DNA of 47,451 bases. Source: Cytophagales bacterium CG12_big_fil_rev_8_21_14_0_65_40_12. GTDB taxonomy: Bacteria > Bacteroidota > Bacteroidia > Cytophagales > Cyclobacteriaceae. This document shows, piece by piece, positions 15,050 through 24,020 of this stretch. Under the pieces are notes generated by a model that saw only the letters and a list, made by a program, of their open reading frames with translations, did no database searches and was not told where the DNA came from. Location of the stretch: the NCBI GenBank assembly GCA_002786855.1, contig PCUU01000017.1:178-47628 (forward strand), written 5' to 3'. The position numbers were made by a program, and so were the translations under genes. Positions within the stretch are counted from its first letter, which is position 1. Every line of letters starts with the position of its first letter.

Positions 15050-15439
15050 TTAGGCTTTGCTGGCATTGATAAATGCCAAGGTTAATGTGATATTATCAGG
15101 CGTTTTTGAAGTACTCAGTGCATATTCAACCTTATTGGAAAGACTGATACTGATGCAAATGGTCTGATTAGGGTCAATCGCATTTACATCTAAGGTACCG
15201 TTTCCCAAATGGCTTTTTAGGTTGGCCCATAGCGCAATGTTTTTCATCCAAATGACTTGCCTATGAAAGCCTGCGGTAATTGTTTTGGCTAAATTATCGG
15301 CCAATGGTGCCGCTAGATTGGCCTTTTCGGTATCACCAAAAATGATGATCGAGATTTTGTCATTGGCTAGTGCGCTGCTAAAAACTGCTATTGCCTCAGC
15401 TTCATTATCGGGTAAAATGATGGTGTTGTCTAGTGCCAT
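15050..15439 (-). CDS. Small protein of unknown function, partner of the coiled-coil/barrel protein
   Basis: The 129-residue product has no signal peptide or TM helix. It is beta-rich with an amphipathic central part (AGFHRQVIWMKNIALWANL) and a C-terminal half of alternating strands (TICISISLSNKVEYALS, then ITLTLAFINASKA). No family is recognised. It is first in a two-gene minus-strand operon, 3 bases before the start of the coiled-coil/barrel gene. About 260 bases upstream are free of genes and probably hold the promoter. The exported partner and the lack of its own export signal are odd; it could be cytosolic or leave by a route not visible here. Confidence 0.55.
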   Translation of the reverse strand: MALDNTIILPDNEAEAIAVFSSALANDKISIIIFGDTEKANLAAPLADNLAKTITAGFHRQVIWMKNIALWANLKSHLGNGTLDVNAIDPNQTICISISLSNKVEYALSTSKTPDNITLTLAFINASKA

Positions 15440-15698
15440 GGTTCTTGATTTTAATTAAACTAACCTAAACTTCTTTTAAGGAAGCTCTTGAAATTTTGAA
15501 TGAAGTCGATTTTATTAAATCAAGCGTGATTGGTAAAAGCAACAAAAAATCATTCACCCGAGAATCACAAATAACAAAAATCAACCTCGTTACTAATTAG
15601 TTAAGAAGCCAATAAATTACAAAAGTCTCTTGAAAATGTGAACTATAAATGCAATTAAATGGGGAAGATTAAATGCAAGGGTTTAGCAACGAGCCGGA

Positions 15699-17066
15699 TC
15701 AGTGGCCATATTGTTCGGCAATAGAGCGTAATCGTTCTTCAATGGCTTCTTTTGAAATCCATTTTCCTTTCACCATTACTCCTGCTGGGTTACTCACATT
15801 ACTGATATTCAGCAAGGGGTTATTTTCAAGCAGAACCATGCTGGCGTCAAGCCCAACTTTGAGTATTCCGTATTCGGTTTCATCTCCAAAGTACAGCGCA
15901 GGATTTACAGTGCCAGCTTTCAGAATTTCATAAGCCGACATTCCCGAACGCGCCATGGCATCCATCTCTCTTTGAATCGAAAAGCCAGGAACATTGAATA
16001 CTTGAGGAGCATCAGAGCCTAATAAAATGCCCACTCCAGCTTCGTGGAGTTGCCTTAATATCTCTCGTCTAATCTCATTGAATTTAAGGGCTTGCTCGGC
16101 ATTGTATGTTGGTTGAGCGAGTACATTTTGTTTTGTGCTTACCCAGTTGTTCAAAGTGTTTGGGTGGATGTATTTCATTTCTGGGTCTTTGGCCAAGTCC
16201 AAGGGGTCGCTCGGACCCATCCAACGTTCCATCATGGCTTGAGTGGGAACAATCCAAACACCAGCTTCTTTGGTTTTTTGAACGAGTTCAGGAAGGTTTG
16301 AAAGCTCAGCCTCCTCGGTGAAATTGATCCCAAAAAAGCCATTCGAATCCGGGTCAAGGTCTAAGGAAGCAGGCACTAAACCTTCCAAATAACCATCTAT
16401 ATGATCAATAGAGCCATATTTTGCTTCAATCGCACGTCTAATCCCAACCCCAGTCGAAACGTGGCCTGCATACGGAATTCCAATTTCGTTGGCTGTTGCA
16501 ATAATGGCATCAAAATTTTCGCGGGTCAAACCAGGATGCAGTTTAAGAAAGTCGTAACCAGCATCTTTTTGCTCTCTTACGCGATTAGCGCCTTGTGCTG
16601 CCGAAGTCACGGTGTTGTTGTTGAAAGACGGCCCCGAGGTATAAATTTTTGGGCCAAGCACTTCCCCTTTTTCAACTTGCTCTCTCAGTGAAATATGATA
16701 GGGTTGCCCCAACATTCCGCGGATAAGTGTTATTCCATTTGATAAGTGAAGAAAAAGAGTTTCTTCGGCCAGTTCAGTTCCATTTTGATTGCCAGGAATG
16801 TGTGCATGCATTTCGGCCAAGCCAGGAATTAAGAATTTGCCTTGGGTATCTACCACCTCTTTAGTCGCGGAGGTATTGATAGATTTGGCCTCACCAATTT
16901 GGGTAATTTTGCCCGCTTTGATCAGCACCGTTTGATCTTTCAGCACTTGATCATTTTCCATGGTGATCACATTCACATTGGTAAATGCAAAATCAGCTTC
17001 TTGGGCTTTTGTGCAGGAGGATATTGCCAATAGAGCAACAGCTAATAATTTTAGATATTTGATCAT
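15699..17066 (-). CDS. Amidohydrolase family lipoprotein (imidazolonepropionase/prolidase-like)
   Basis: The 455-residue metal-dependent hydrolase is exported as a lipoprotein: the start MIKYLKLLAVALLAISSC carries a lipobox with Cys18. The TIM-barrel metal site shows in AEMHAHIPG (HxH), then the Lys of DFLKLHPG, the His of YAGHVSTG and IDHIDGYLEG, and the Asp of LLGSDAPQ. The small beta-sandwich halves lie at both ends (TVLIKAGKITQIG and MVKGKWISKEAIEERL). Relatives act on peptides or cyclic amides. It is last in an operon after gamma-glutamyltranspeptidase (24-base gap), so an extracytoplasmic peptide-degradation role is likely. The frame opens with TTG two codons earlier, but the ATG at 17064-17066 is preferred. 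Confidence 0.87.
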   Translation of the reverse strand: MIKYLKLLAVALLAISSCTKAQEADFAFTNVNVITMENDQVLKDQTVLIKAGKITQIGEAKSINTSATKEVVDTQGKFLIPGLAEMHAHIPGNQNGTELAEETLFLHLSNGITLIRGMLGQPYHISLREQVEKGEVLGPKIYTSGPSFNNNTVTSAAQGANRVREQKDAGYDFLKLHPGLTRENFDAIIATANEIGIPYAGHVSTGVGIRRAIEAKYGSIDHIDGYLEGLVPASLDLDPDSNGFFGINFTEEAELSNLPELVQKTKEAGVWIVPTQAMMERWMGPSDPLDLAKDPEMKYIHPNTLNNWVSTKQNVLAQPTYNAEQALKFNEIRREILRQLHEAGVGILLGSDAPQVFNVPGFSIQREMDAMARSGMSAYEILKAGTVNPALYFGDETEYGILKVGLDASMVLLENNPLLNISNVSNPAGVMVKGKWISKEAIEERLRSIAEQYGH

Positions 17067-17090
17067 GATCAATTTGGATAGGATAAATAT

Positions 17091-18776
17091 TTAGTAACCA
17101 GCAGCTTGTCCGTCTTTTCTGGACTCTGAAGCACCAAAATACACTTTGTTAATGGCATCCCACATAATGGCTTGATAACCGCCATAACTGCCCACATTCC
17201 AACTTACTTTATGCCCCATTTTTACCAATTCGCGGATTACCTCATAAGGAATGCCACTTTCGAGTGTAAGCACTCCTCCATCGGTCATTTGTTCTCCCGT
17301 GGGTTGCGAAGAGCCCGAATGTAGGATCCTTGGGGCATCACCCGCTTCTTGCAAATTCATGCCAAAATCGATCATATTCACAATGATTTGGGCATGCGCC
17401 TGTGGCTGTGTACCGCCACCCATTACGCCAAAGCTTAGCCAAGGCTTTCCATCTTTGGTGACAAAGGCTGGAATTATAGTATGAAAGGGTCTTTTGTGTG
17501 GCGCATAAACATTGGCATGGCCTTCTTCCAAAGTGAACAGTTCGCCTCTATCTTGTAGAATAAAACCTAATCCAGTAGGCGTCATTCCTGAGCCCATGCC
17601 TCGATAATTGCTTTGGATCAAAGAAACCATGTTGCCATCTCCATCAGCCACTGTCATGTAAATGGTATCGCCATCTTTTAATTTTCCTGCGGGAAAGGAT
17701 TTTCCAGCGCGTTCAGGATCGATGAGTTTTCTTCGCTCATCGGCATATTCCTTAGAAAGTAGCCAATCAACAGGGGTTTTGTAAAAATCCGGGTCGGCAT
17801 AGAATTTAGCCCTGTCTTCGAAGGCGATTTTCTTGGCCTCGGTAAAAGTGTGAATGTATTCCTGACTGCCAAAACCCATTGATTTGATGTCGTAAGCTTC
17901 CAATAAATTCAATATTTGCAGCGCTGCAATCCCTTGGCCGTTGGGCGGAAGCTCCCAAACATCATAGCCTCTGTAGTTGACAGATACGGGTTCTACCCAT
18001 TCCGAAGTGTGATCGGCCAGGTCTTTTTCTGAAAGAAAACCGCCTAACTTTTGCATATAGTCAGCAATTGTTTTTGCTACTTCGCCTTTGTAGAAGGCAT
18101 CTTTTCCGCCTTTTGCAATTTTATCCAAGGTCTTGGCCAGTCCTGGATTTTTGAAAATCTCGCCCTTCTTCGGAGTGTTGCCATTGGGCATGTAGGTTTC
18201 TCTAAAACCTGGGAATTTTTGCAGGTTTTTGGCACCTTGTTCCATGTACCAAGCAATCAATTCACTCACTGGAAAGCCGTTGTTCGCATAATCTATGGCT
18301 GGTTTTAAGATTTTTTGCATGTCCATAGTGCCGAATTTCTTGTGCATTTCGAACCAACCATCGACAGCCCCTGGCACCGAAACGGGCAGTGGGCCATAAG
18401 CGGGAATGCTTGTGTAGCCATTTTTTTTGAAGTAATCCAAAGTGAGATTATAAGGAGATCTACCACTGGCATTCAAGCCATAGAGTTTTTCAGTTTTTGC
18501 ATCCCAAATTATGGCGAAAAGATCGCCTCCAATACCATTTCCTGTGGGCTCTACTAATCCTAAGACTGCATTGGCAGCTATTGCCGCGTCAATGGCATTT
18601 CCGCCCTGTTTTAGAATATCGAGCGCCACTTGTGTTGCCAATGGTTGGCTTGTCGCAGCCATTCCGTGTTGAGCAATTACCTCGGATCGGGTGGCAAAGG
18701 ACTTGCCTGTGATGCGGTCTTGTGCAGCGCCATCAATGAAAAATAAAGTAAGGCAGAGAGAGATCAAATAGCGCAT
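17091..18776 (-). CDS. ggt: Gamma-glutamyltranspeptidase (Ntn hydrolase proenzyme)
   Basis: The 561-residue periplasmic proenzyme has a signal peptide (about 1-18, ending FIDGAAQ). It self-cleaves before Thr371, in GDTIYMTVADGDGN, which becomes the N-terminal nucleophile of the small subunit. Other family marks are the large-subunit start HGMAATSQPLATQVALDIL, the glycine-rich NGIGGDLFAI, GRSPYNL and the small-subunit GGGTQPQAHAQIIVNM. It transfers or hydrolyses gamma-glutamyl groups from glutathione or gamma-glutamyl peptides. It is in an operon between a LiaF-like membrane protein (11-base gap) and an amidohydrolase lipoprotein (24-base gap). The length is normal. The subfamily resembles YwrD-type rather than E. 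coli Ggt. Confidence 0.93.
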   Translation of the reverse strand: MRYLISLCLTLFFIDGAAQDRITGKSFATRSEVIAQHGMAATSQPLATQVALDILKQGGNAIDAAIAANAVLGLVEPTGNGIGGDLFAIIWDAKTEKLYGLNASGRSPYNLTLDYFKKNGYTSIPAYGPLPVSVPGAVDGWFEMHKKFGTMDMQKILKPAIDYANNGFPVSELIAWYMEQGAKNLQKFPGFRETYMPNGNTPKKGEIFKNPGLAKTLDKIAKGGKDAFYKGEVAKTIADYMQKLGGFLSEKDLADHTSEWVEPVSVNYRGYDVWELPPNGQGIAALQILNLLEAYDIKSMGFGSQEYIHTFTEAKKIAFEDRAKFYADPDFYKTPVDWLLSKEYADERRKLIDPERAGKSFPAGKLKDGDTIYMTVADGDGNMVSLIQSNYRGMGSGMTPTGLGFILQDRGELFTLEEGHANVYAPHKRPFHTIIPAFVTKDGKPWLSFGVMGGGTQPQAHAQIIVNMIDFGMNLQEAGDAPRILHSGSSQPTGEQMTDGGVLTLESGIPYEVIRELVKMGHKVSWNVGSYGGYQAIMWDAINKVYFGASESRKDGQAAGY

Positions 18777-18787
18777 AAACTTTGGAT

Positions 18788-19483
18788 TTAGTTCGAGACA
18801 TCGGCACCGCCAAAAATGGCAGTTCCTTTAATATAAAGTCGTTTTGAAGCATTCAATTCGGGATCAACGAATTTTCTTTTATCGCTCATTCCGCCAAAAA
18901 TACCAGTAACGTTCATTTCTACTTGCCAATCCTGTGGTACTCTAATTTTGGAGCCACCGAAGAGAAAGAAAACATCAATCACTTGTCTTCCATCTGCTAG
19001 TTTGGCTTGGGTAAGGTCGATATTTGATCCTCCAAATATAGCAGTGAGCATGCCCCCCTTGAATGACTGGCTGTTGACAACTTTGTCACCTCCACCAAAA
19101 ATGGCGGTATCATCAATTTTATCGGCATCAAAAAGTCCTTCATTTTGGCTGTTCTGCAATTTTTCTTCCGAGTTTTTGTTTCGCGCAATCAAAGCAATAC
19201 CAATCAAAACCAAGGCGATGGGCCAAAGATCAAAAAGATTGACGTCCACATGGAACCAGTTATCGAGGTTCAAAAAGATGCCAATGGCGAGGAAAATCAG
19301 GCCTTTCCTAAAGTTTTCGCGGTTGGTGAGCAGTACCAATCCGACAATTATAAAAATGTTTTCCCACTGAAAAAGATAATGCCGTACTCTCCAAGATATA
19401 ATCTCTAGATTGTCCAGAAGGAATATCGCACCGATTGCGATGAAGACCAAACCTATGATGGCGTTTTTGTTGATTGAATTCAT
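18788..19483 (-). CDS. LiaF-like membrane protein with repeated AIFGG segments
   Basis: The 231-residue protein has an N-terminal LiaF-type TM region with four short helices in two pairs (about 8-65 and 70-95; IIGLVFIAIGAIFLLDN repeats the pattern of GLIFLAIGIFLNLDN). The C-terminal beta-helix domain has a repeated FGG motif: DTAIFGGGDK, LTAIFGGSNI, FLFGGSKI, TGIFGGMS, GTAIFGGADVSN. LiaF proteins sense cell-envelope stress together with a LiaRS system in Firmicutes; in Bacteroidota these homologues are common without that system. It is the first gene of the operon with ggt. The start is the ATG at 19481-19483; an in-frame TTG two codons earlier is less likely. Confidence 0.8.
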   Translation of the reverse strand: MNSINKNAIIGLVFIAIGAIFLLDNLEIISWRVRHYLFQWENIFIIVGLVLLTNRENFRKGLIFLAIGIFLNLDNWFHVDVNLFDLWPIALVLIGIALIARNKNSEEKLQNSQNEGLFDADKIDDTAIFGGGDKVVNSQSFKGGMLTAIFGGSNIDLTQAKLADGRQVIDVFFLFGGSKIRVPQDWQVEMNVTGIFGGMSDKRKFVDPELNASKRLYIKGTAIFGGADVSN

Positions 19484-19561
19484 ATTCAAATAGCTTAAGC
19501 TAAAAGTAGGAAAGAAGAAAGCTAATTACAATCGCTATAATTTTAATGGGGGATTTGTGTT

Positions 19562-19590
19562 TTTGAATTGATCGAAAATAGCTACTTTTG
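19562..19590 (+). promoter_or_regulatory. Bacteroidota-type promoter of the tRNA-Leu gene
   Basis: The -7 box TACTTTTG (19583-19590) matches TAnnTTTG, with TTTG (19562-19565) 17 bases upstream as the -33 element. The tRNA starts 20 bases after the -7 box. Confidence 0.7.
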
Positions 19591-19610
19591 CCGACCTCTA
19601 AAAGGCCAAT

Positions 19611-19694
19611 GCGCACGTGGTGAAATTGGTAGACACGCCATCTTGAGGGGGTGGTGCATTAAGTTGTGTGGAAGTTCGAATCTTCTCGTGCGCA
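19611..19694 (+). tRNA. tRNA-Leu (anticodon GAG)
   Basis: The 84-base class II tRNA has acceptor stem GCGCACG/CGTGCGC (7 perfect pairs), discriminator A, D arm with GGTAGAC, anticodon loop TTGAGGG (anticodon GAG, reading CTC/CTT), a long variable arm and T loop TTCGAAT. CCA is not encoded (the next bases are CGA). It has its own promoter and a terminator 5 bases downstream. Confidence 0.96.
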
Positions 19695-19699
19695 CGAAG

Positions 19700-19724
19700 A
19701 GCCCCGACATTAGGGGCTTTTTTT
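19700..19724 (+). terminator. Rho-independent terminator of tRNA-Leu
   Basis: AGCCCC (19700-19705) and GGGGCT (19713-19718) pair across GACATTA and are followed by a run of seven T. Confidence 0.9.
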
Positions 19725-20100
19725 ATTTTCTCTGGCTTCTGGCGTTCCGCTTAAAATCATTCGTTCTGATCGTTGACAGCATTCAAAATTGACTCAGCTC
19801 TTGATTCATTTCTCACCTTTTTTTGTGAATCCCTGATGTACTTTTTTATGTCAATCAAAGTAGGATATGCTAAGTATCCAAAGCATTATTTTGGTTCTGG
19901 TTTGTAAAAGGTTTCTATATTGTTTTTTTATATAAAAAAAGTGTTGTCGTTTACGGTTCTAAAAACGCGTTTCGTATCCAAAAAATAATTCTACGCATTT
20001 TAAACCCACTTTTTACGAAAAAAGTAAGCGCTTTTCTTATAGGTTTTTAGCCTAGGTTTTTTAACTTTGAAGTTACCTAACACCAAAGTACTGACTTATT
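19725..20100. other. 376-base AT-rich leader upstream of the usher-like operon
   Basis: No gene is seen. It contains a good -7 box TAACTTTG at 20062-20069, 31 bases before the GTG start of the barrel gene, without a clear -33 box at the usual distance. A hairpin ACTTTTT-acg-AAAAAAGT lies at 20008-20025. The AT-rich upstream tract could bind regulators. The promoter reading is inference from the -7 match. Confidence 0.45.
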
Positions 20101-23013
20101 GTGATTCCCTGCTCTCCCAGGCTTGAGAGGTTACTCTCCATATCTGTGATTGGCACGCTATTTTTGATGTTGTGCATTTTTGCTCAAGCTCAAAACAATG
20201 TCGTTGCCAATGGTTTCACTTTGTCCTTTATCCAAGAGTCCACAGTAGGGTCGGTTGAACAAGTCGCAACGAATGTTTTGAGGGTTAAAAATGGAAACGC
20301 AAGGCGGATGGTTTTCACCTTGGACGTTTCTTCTCCCGCAGGTTGGAAAACGCTGGCCGACCGCTCAAAAGTATACAATGTAGCTGCCGGTGATTCACTT
20401 TTTATACCTGTACGCATTGTACCCCAAAAAAATGCAGAGGGCAATGTTAATTATTTCATCAACGCCTCGGCAGTTTCTACCCAAAATATTCCGCTGGCGA
20501 GCACGCCATGGAGCCTAGAAATTACTAAACTGTCGCAATGGAGGGCCAATGTGTTGGATAAGGTAGCTTATTTTCCTACCGAAGGCGATACCACAAGATT
20601 TAAGGTCAATCTCACCAATACAGGTAACTCTTATGAGGACGTAAATATCCTGTTCACCACCCCGACAAAAATTAAGATATTGGATGTTCTCGGAAACCCT
20701 CTGGCCGAAAACGCCATGACCATGCGGCTGGAGGTGGGCGTGGATACCACCTTGACCTTCTTTGCAAAACTCGGTAAAGAGTCAACCAAGAATGATTTCT
20801 TTTCTGCAAAATCCGTCATTGCCGAGGAGGTAGAAGAAGGCGTTTATAAGGTTCAGGTGCAAGTAAGAGATAATTCGGGTAGTGGTTCTACTGCAGGCGG
20901 GCGGGTTGATCTGTTTCAACTGGGCAATGAAAAAAAGGTAGAAAACGAAAATGGCAATTCTACCATTCCCTTAACGGTTGATTTCAACTCGTATAATGTG
21001 CTTTCTCAGTTCACGAATTTTAGTTTGGATTTATACGGTGAGACCAATCTGGCTGCTAATAAAAATCTGAGGTATTACTATCAGACCATCATATCGAGTA
21101 GCGTTTTTACTGGAACGCAATTCCTAAGTTCTTACCGCTTCTTGCAATACACCACCCCCGACTATCAAGTAGCGGTAGGCAATATTGGCGATAACATGGA
21201 GGTGTTGTTGAACGGCACTGGAATTAAGGGGAGTTATAATTACAAAAATTTTAGGGTAGGCGCCATTTATGTCACTAGGCAGCAAAATGGAAATTTGCAG
21301 AATAACAATACAGACATCGGATTGAGAGTGGCCTATAATGGCGCAAAGAAGCTGAGCCTAGAAACCGAGATGGTTCGTAGAAATGACGAATTCAATGATA
21401 TTGGTGGTAACTTGGTGACTGCCAACGGCACCTATAGATTTCAAAGTAGTCACATTTTAAGAGTAAGCGCTGGTTACAGCACAGAGCAGCACACCCAAAG
21501 TACAAATCCTTTTACCACAAGCGGTTATGGTTTTGGCTTAAAATACAGCGTCACCTATTTTGGCATCAGCATGGCCTCGCAAATCAGATGGAATAGTGCC
21601 AACTATTTATCGCAATACCGAGGAACTACCGCCATTAATTTAAATTTAAGATACCCTTTTAAGGTGGGTCAATACTTTGGGCTCAAGGCAGATATCAATG
21701 AAAGGCAAGCCGAAATTTACAGCAAAGGACGCTTATTCCCCGATAACAAGTTCAAAAGAAATATTTATGAGTTTCAATATGGATGGACTTCAGACGCAGG
21801 CACTTTTGTGCTCTATCCTCGCATCCATGACGATGAAGTGTTGGGATTAAGAACTTTTACCATGGGTGGTGGGGTGCTCTTTTCTACCAATAGAAAATCA
21901 GACTTTAGAGTGTATAGCCGTTTTTATACTGGTTTTACAAAAGCCTTGGACTACAATATCAAACCGTATTTGGTAGCGCGATGGGAAAATACGGTTCGCT
22001 ATAAAAATTTGAACGTAACCGCAAGGTATTATTACGGACCTTTTAATGTACTCGACAATCTAAGGATATTAGAAGATGGTATAAATCCGCAATCAGTCTT
22101 CTTTTCGGCTTATGCCAATCTCAACTTTAAAAAGGCTCGACTGTCCGTGCGGCCCACCTTCAATCTAAGTTACGAATCTGTTTTGGCCAGAACCCGAAGC
22201 AACTTTAGTCCGCAGCTGACTTATTATTCCAAAAATGATTTCCAATTCACCATTACCGGAGAGTTGTTCAACATAGACCAAGGAGAAAGCCCTTTGCCCA
22301 GCCTAAATGCGCTTGGCGATGGAGTGTTTAATACTTTCTCGCAGAGCAATTTCTTGTTGCGTATTGGTGTAAAAAAGGTATTCAATATCAAACGCCCAGG
22401 CAGTAAAAGCCACAATTTAGAAGTAGTGGTGTTTAAAGACTTGAACGGCAATAACGTAAGGGATGTAGGAGAGGACTTTGTACAAGATGCCATTATTACG
22501 GTGAAAGACATTTCGTTAATGACCAATGCCGAAGGTGTGGTAATTTTTAAAGATCTACCAAGAGCAGAGTATTTGGTGAAGAGTGATGTGCTCTCCAATA
22601 TCGAGGGATGGTTCAAGGGAGATGGGCAGAAGGTGATTCTGGATGGAGATAGAACTGTTTTTGTTCCACTGAAACGGGGGGTGCAGGTAAAAGGAAACAT
22701 CATTTTGCAACAAGCCCAATATTCAGCTTTAGGCCAAGGAGGAATGAACCTTTCAGGCATAAGGGTAGCCATGACTGACAAGGACGGAAATGTGTATAGC
22801 GGATTAAGTGGGCAGAATGGCGAGTTCAATCTCTATGTGCCATTCGGGCTTTATACCATAAGGGTAAACGAGCAGGCGGTTGATGAGCAGTTTCAGTTTG
22901 CGCAAAGCAGCTATACGCTCAACGTCAACAACGTGAATGTCAATTACCAAGTCACTTTCTATTTGATTGAAAAATCAAGAGCACTGAACATAAAGAAATT
23001 TGATAATAAATAA
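20101..23013 (+). CDS. Usher-like outer-membrane beta-barrel with flanking Ig-like domains
   Basis: The protein is 970 residues. The start is GTG at 20101; no ATG precedes the signal peptide (about 1-31, ending CIFAQAQ). N-terminal Ig-like/NEW3-type domains (about 35-270) contain NVLRVKNGNARRMVFTLDV and a second TRFKVNLTNTGNSYEDVNI. A barrel follows (about 280-770) with many alternating strands rich in Tyr, Arg and Asn. Next is an SdrD-B/carboxypeptidase-regulatory-like domain (about 772-850, VVVFKDLNGNNVRDVGEDF). A second such domain closes the chain (about 885-960, GLSGQNGEFNLYVPFGLYTI). The order N-domain, barrel, two C-domains is that of chaperone-usher outer-membrane ushers. It heads an operon with a PapD-like chaperone (12-base gap) and subunit-like genes, supporting a fibre-export pore. 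Homology to PapC is not shown by eye; the call rests on architecture and context. Confidence 0.65.
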   Translation: MIPCSPRLERLLSISVIGTLFLMLCIFAQAQNNVVANGFTLSFIQESTVGSVEQVATNVLRVKNGNARRMVFTLDVSSPAGWKTLADRSKVYNVAAGDSLFIPVRIVPQKNAEGNVNYFINASAVSTQNIPLASTPWSLEITKLSQWRANVLDKVAYFPTEGDTTRFKVNLTNTGNSYEDVNILFTTPTKIKILDVLGNPLAENAMTMRLEVGVDTTLTFFAKLGKESTKNDFFSAKSVIAEEVEEGVYKVQVQVRDNSGSGSTAGGRVDLFQLGNEKKVENENGNSTIPLTVDFNSYNVLSQFTNFSLDLYGETNLAANKNLRYYYQTIISSSVFTGTQFLSSYRFLQYTTPDYQVAVGNIGDNMEVLLNGTGIKGSYNYKNFRVGAIYVTRQQNGNLQNNNTDIGLRVAYNGAKKLSLETEMVRRNDEFNDIGGNLVTANGTYRFQSSHILRVSAGYSTEQHTQSTNPFTTSGYGFGLKYSVTYFGISMASQIRWNSANYLSQYRGTTAINLNLRYPFKVGQYFGLKADINERQAEIYSKGRLFPDNKFKRNIYEFQYGWTSDAGTFVLYPRIHDDEVLGLRTFTMGGGVLFSTNRKSDFRVYSRFYTGFTKALDYNIKPYLVARWENTVRYKNLNVTARYYYGPFNVLDNLRILEDGINPQSVFFSAYANLNFKKARLSVRPTFNLSYESVLARTRSNFSPQLTYYSKNDFQFTITGELFNIDQGESPLPSLNALGDGVFNTFSQSNFLLRIGVKKVFNIKRPGSKSHNLEVVVFKDLNGNNVRDVGEDFVQDAIITVKDISLMTNAEGVVIFKDLPRAEYLVKSDVLSNIEGWFKGDGQKVILDGDRTVFVPLKRGVQVKGNIILQQAQYSALGQGGMNLSGIRVAMTDKDGNVYSGLSGQNGEFNLYVPFGLYTIRVNEQAVDEQFQFAQSSYTLNVNNVNVNYQVTFYLIEKSRALNIKKFDNK

Positions 23014-23025
23014 ACCAATCCAACA

Positions 23026-23862
23026 ATGAACAGTAAATCAAATCTAGAATCTTTTAAAACGCTGATGAGGGCAGTATTTTTTGTGCTGCCGTTGTTGTTT
23101 GTTTTTGAAGGTTACGGGCAGAAGATATCAACTTCTCCCACCCGTCTTAATTTTAAAGTCCCACCGGGGGGAAGCCAACGAGGCAAAATTACTGTGGCGA
23201 ACAACTCAGAAGAGCGCCAAATTTTTCAAGTAGATTTTGGCGATTTTGATGCCAGCCGTGAAGGCAAAAGCGAGTTCCTTGAAAAAGGTCAACAGGCGCG
23301 CTCTTGCGCTGAGTGGGTAAGTGCCGATCCCTCTTATTTTGAATTGCAGCCAGGCGAGCAACAAGAAATAATGTTGGTGATGGACGTTCCTCAGGATTCT
23401 ACCGCACTGATGGCCAGATGGGCCGTGGCCTATATTCGGCTTGCACAAGAAAGAAAAGCCAAACAAGAAGGGGGTGATGGTTTGATCGTTAACCTAAATC
23501 AGTCTTACCGTTTTGGGGTGTATATTTTCCAGACTCCGCCAAGTGTTACCTATTCTAAAGGAGAGGTGATCGATTTTACTTACAAGGAAAATTCGCTTGT
23601 GCTGCGCTTGAGGAATATTGGAGAGACTTTTTTGAAATGTAACTCCTATGCCGAAGTCACCAATTTGGCCAATGGTGAAACAAAAAGGCTGGAGGCTAAG
23701 AACTTTACCGTGCTGCCAGCCAGCAACCGCGATGTTGTTTTTCAGCTTCCTAGCGACTATCCACCAGGAAAATACTCGGTTTTGGGTGTTTTAGATTATG
23801 GAAATAGGGACGAGGTAGCAGCGGCAGAAATAGAAATTACCATTCCTGAACGAGGAAATTAG
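23026..23862 (+). CDS. PapD-like periplasmic chaperone
   Basis: The 278-residue protein has a signal peptide (cleavage after about residue 31, FEGYGQ) and two Ig-like domains. Domain 1 starts ISTSPTRLNFKVPPGGSQRG and runs to about 165, with the strand pattern of PapD/MSP-type chaperones and the inter-domain strand SYRFGVYIFQTPPSV. Domain 2 (about 175-270) contains LVLRLRNIGETFLKCNSYAE and ends ILDYG-like with VLDYGNRDEVAAAEIEI. In classical systems the G1 strand of domain 1 completes the incomplete Ig fold of fibre subunits until handover to the usher. It lies 12 bases behind the usher-like gene, and two subunit-like genes follow. The start at 23026 gives a long n-region; an internal ATG (MRAVFFVLPLLF) is an alternative. 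Confidence 0.75.
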   Translation: MNSKSNLESFKTLMRAVFFVLPLLFVFEGYGQKISTSPTRLNFKVPPGGSQRGKITVANNSEERQIFQVDFGDFDASREGKSEFLEKGQQARSCAEWVSADPSYFELQPGEQQEIMLVMDVPQDSTALMARWAVAYIRLAQERKAKQEGGDGLIVNLNQSYRFGVYIFQTPPSVTYSKGEVIDFTYKENSLVLRLRNIGETFLKCNSYAEVTNLANGETKRLEAKNFTVLPASNRDVVFQLPSDYPPGKYSVLGVLDYGNRDEVAAAEIEITIPERGN

Positions 23863-24020
23863 ACCGTATGAAAAAAATATTCCAAATAAAAAACTGCGTT
23901 TCTGGTCTTTTGACGAAGATTTTAGAAAAAAAGCAAAATTTTTTTCGAAGGCATATTTTAATATATGAAAATAAGTTCATACATTCACATATCGAAACTT
24001 TTAACCTAAACATTATACTC

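Noticed and set aside
22224-22829. 201-codon minus-strand ORF inside the usher-like gene
   Set aside because: Fully antisense to a well supported long coding region and without recognisable features.
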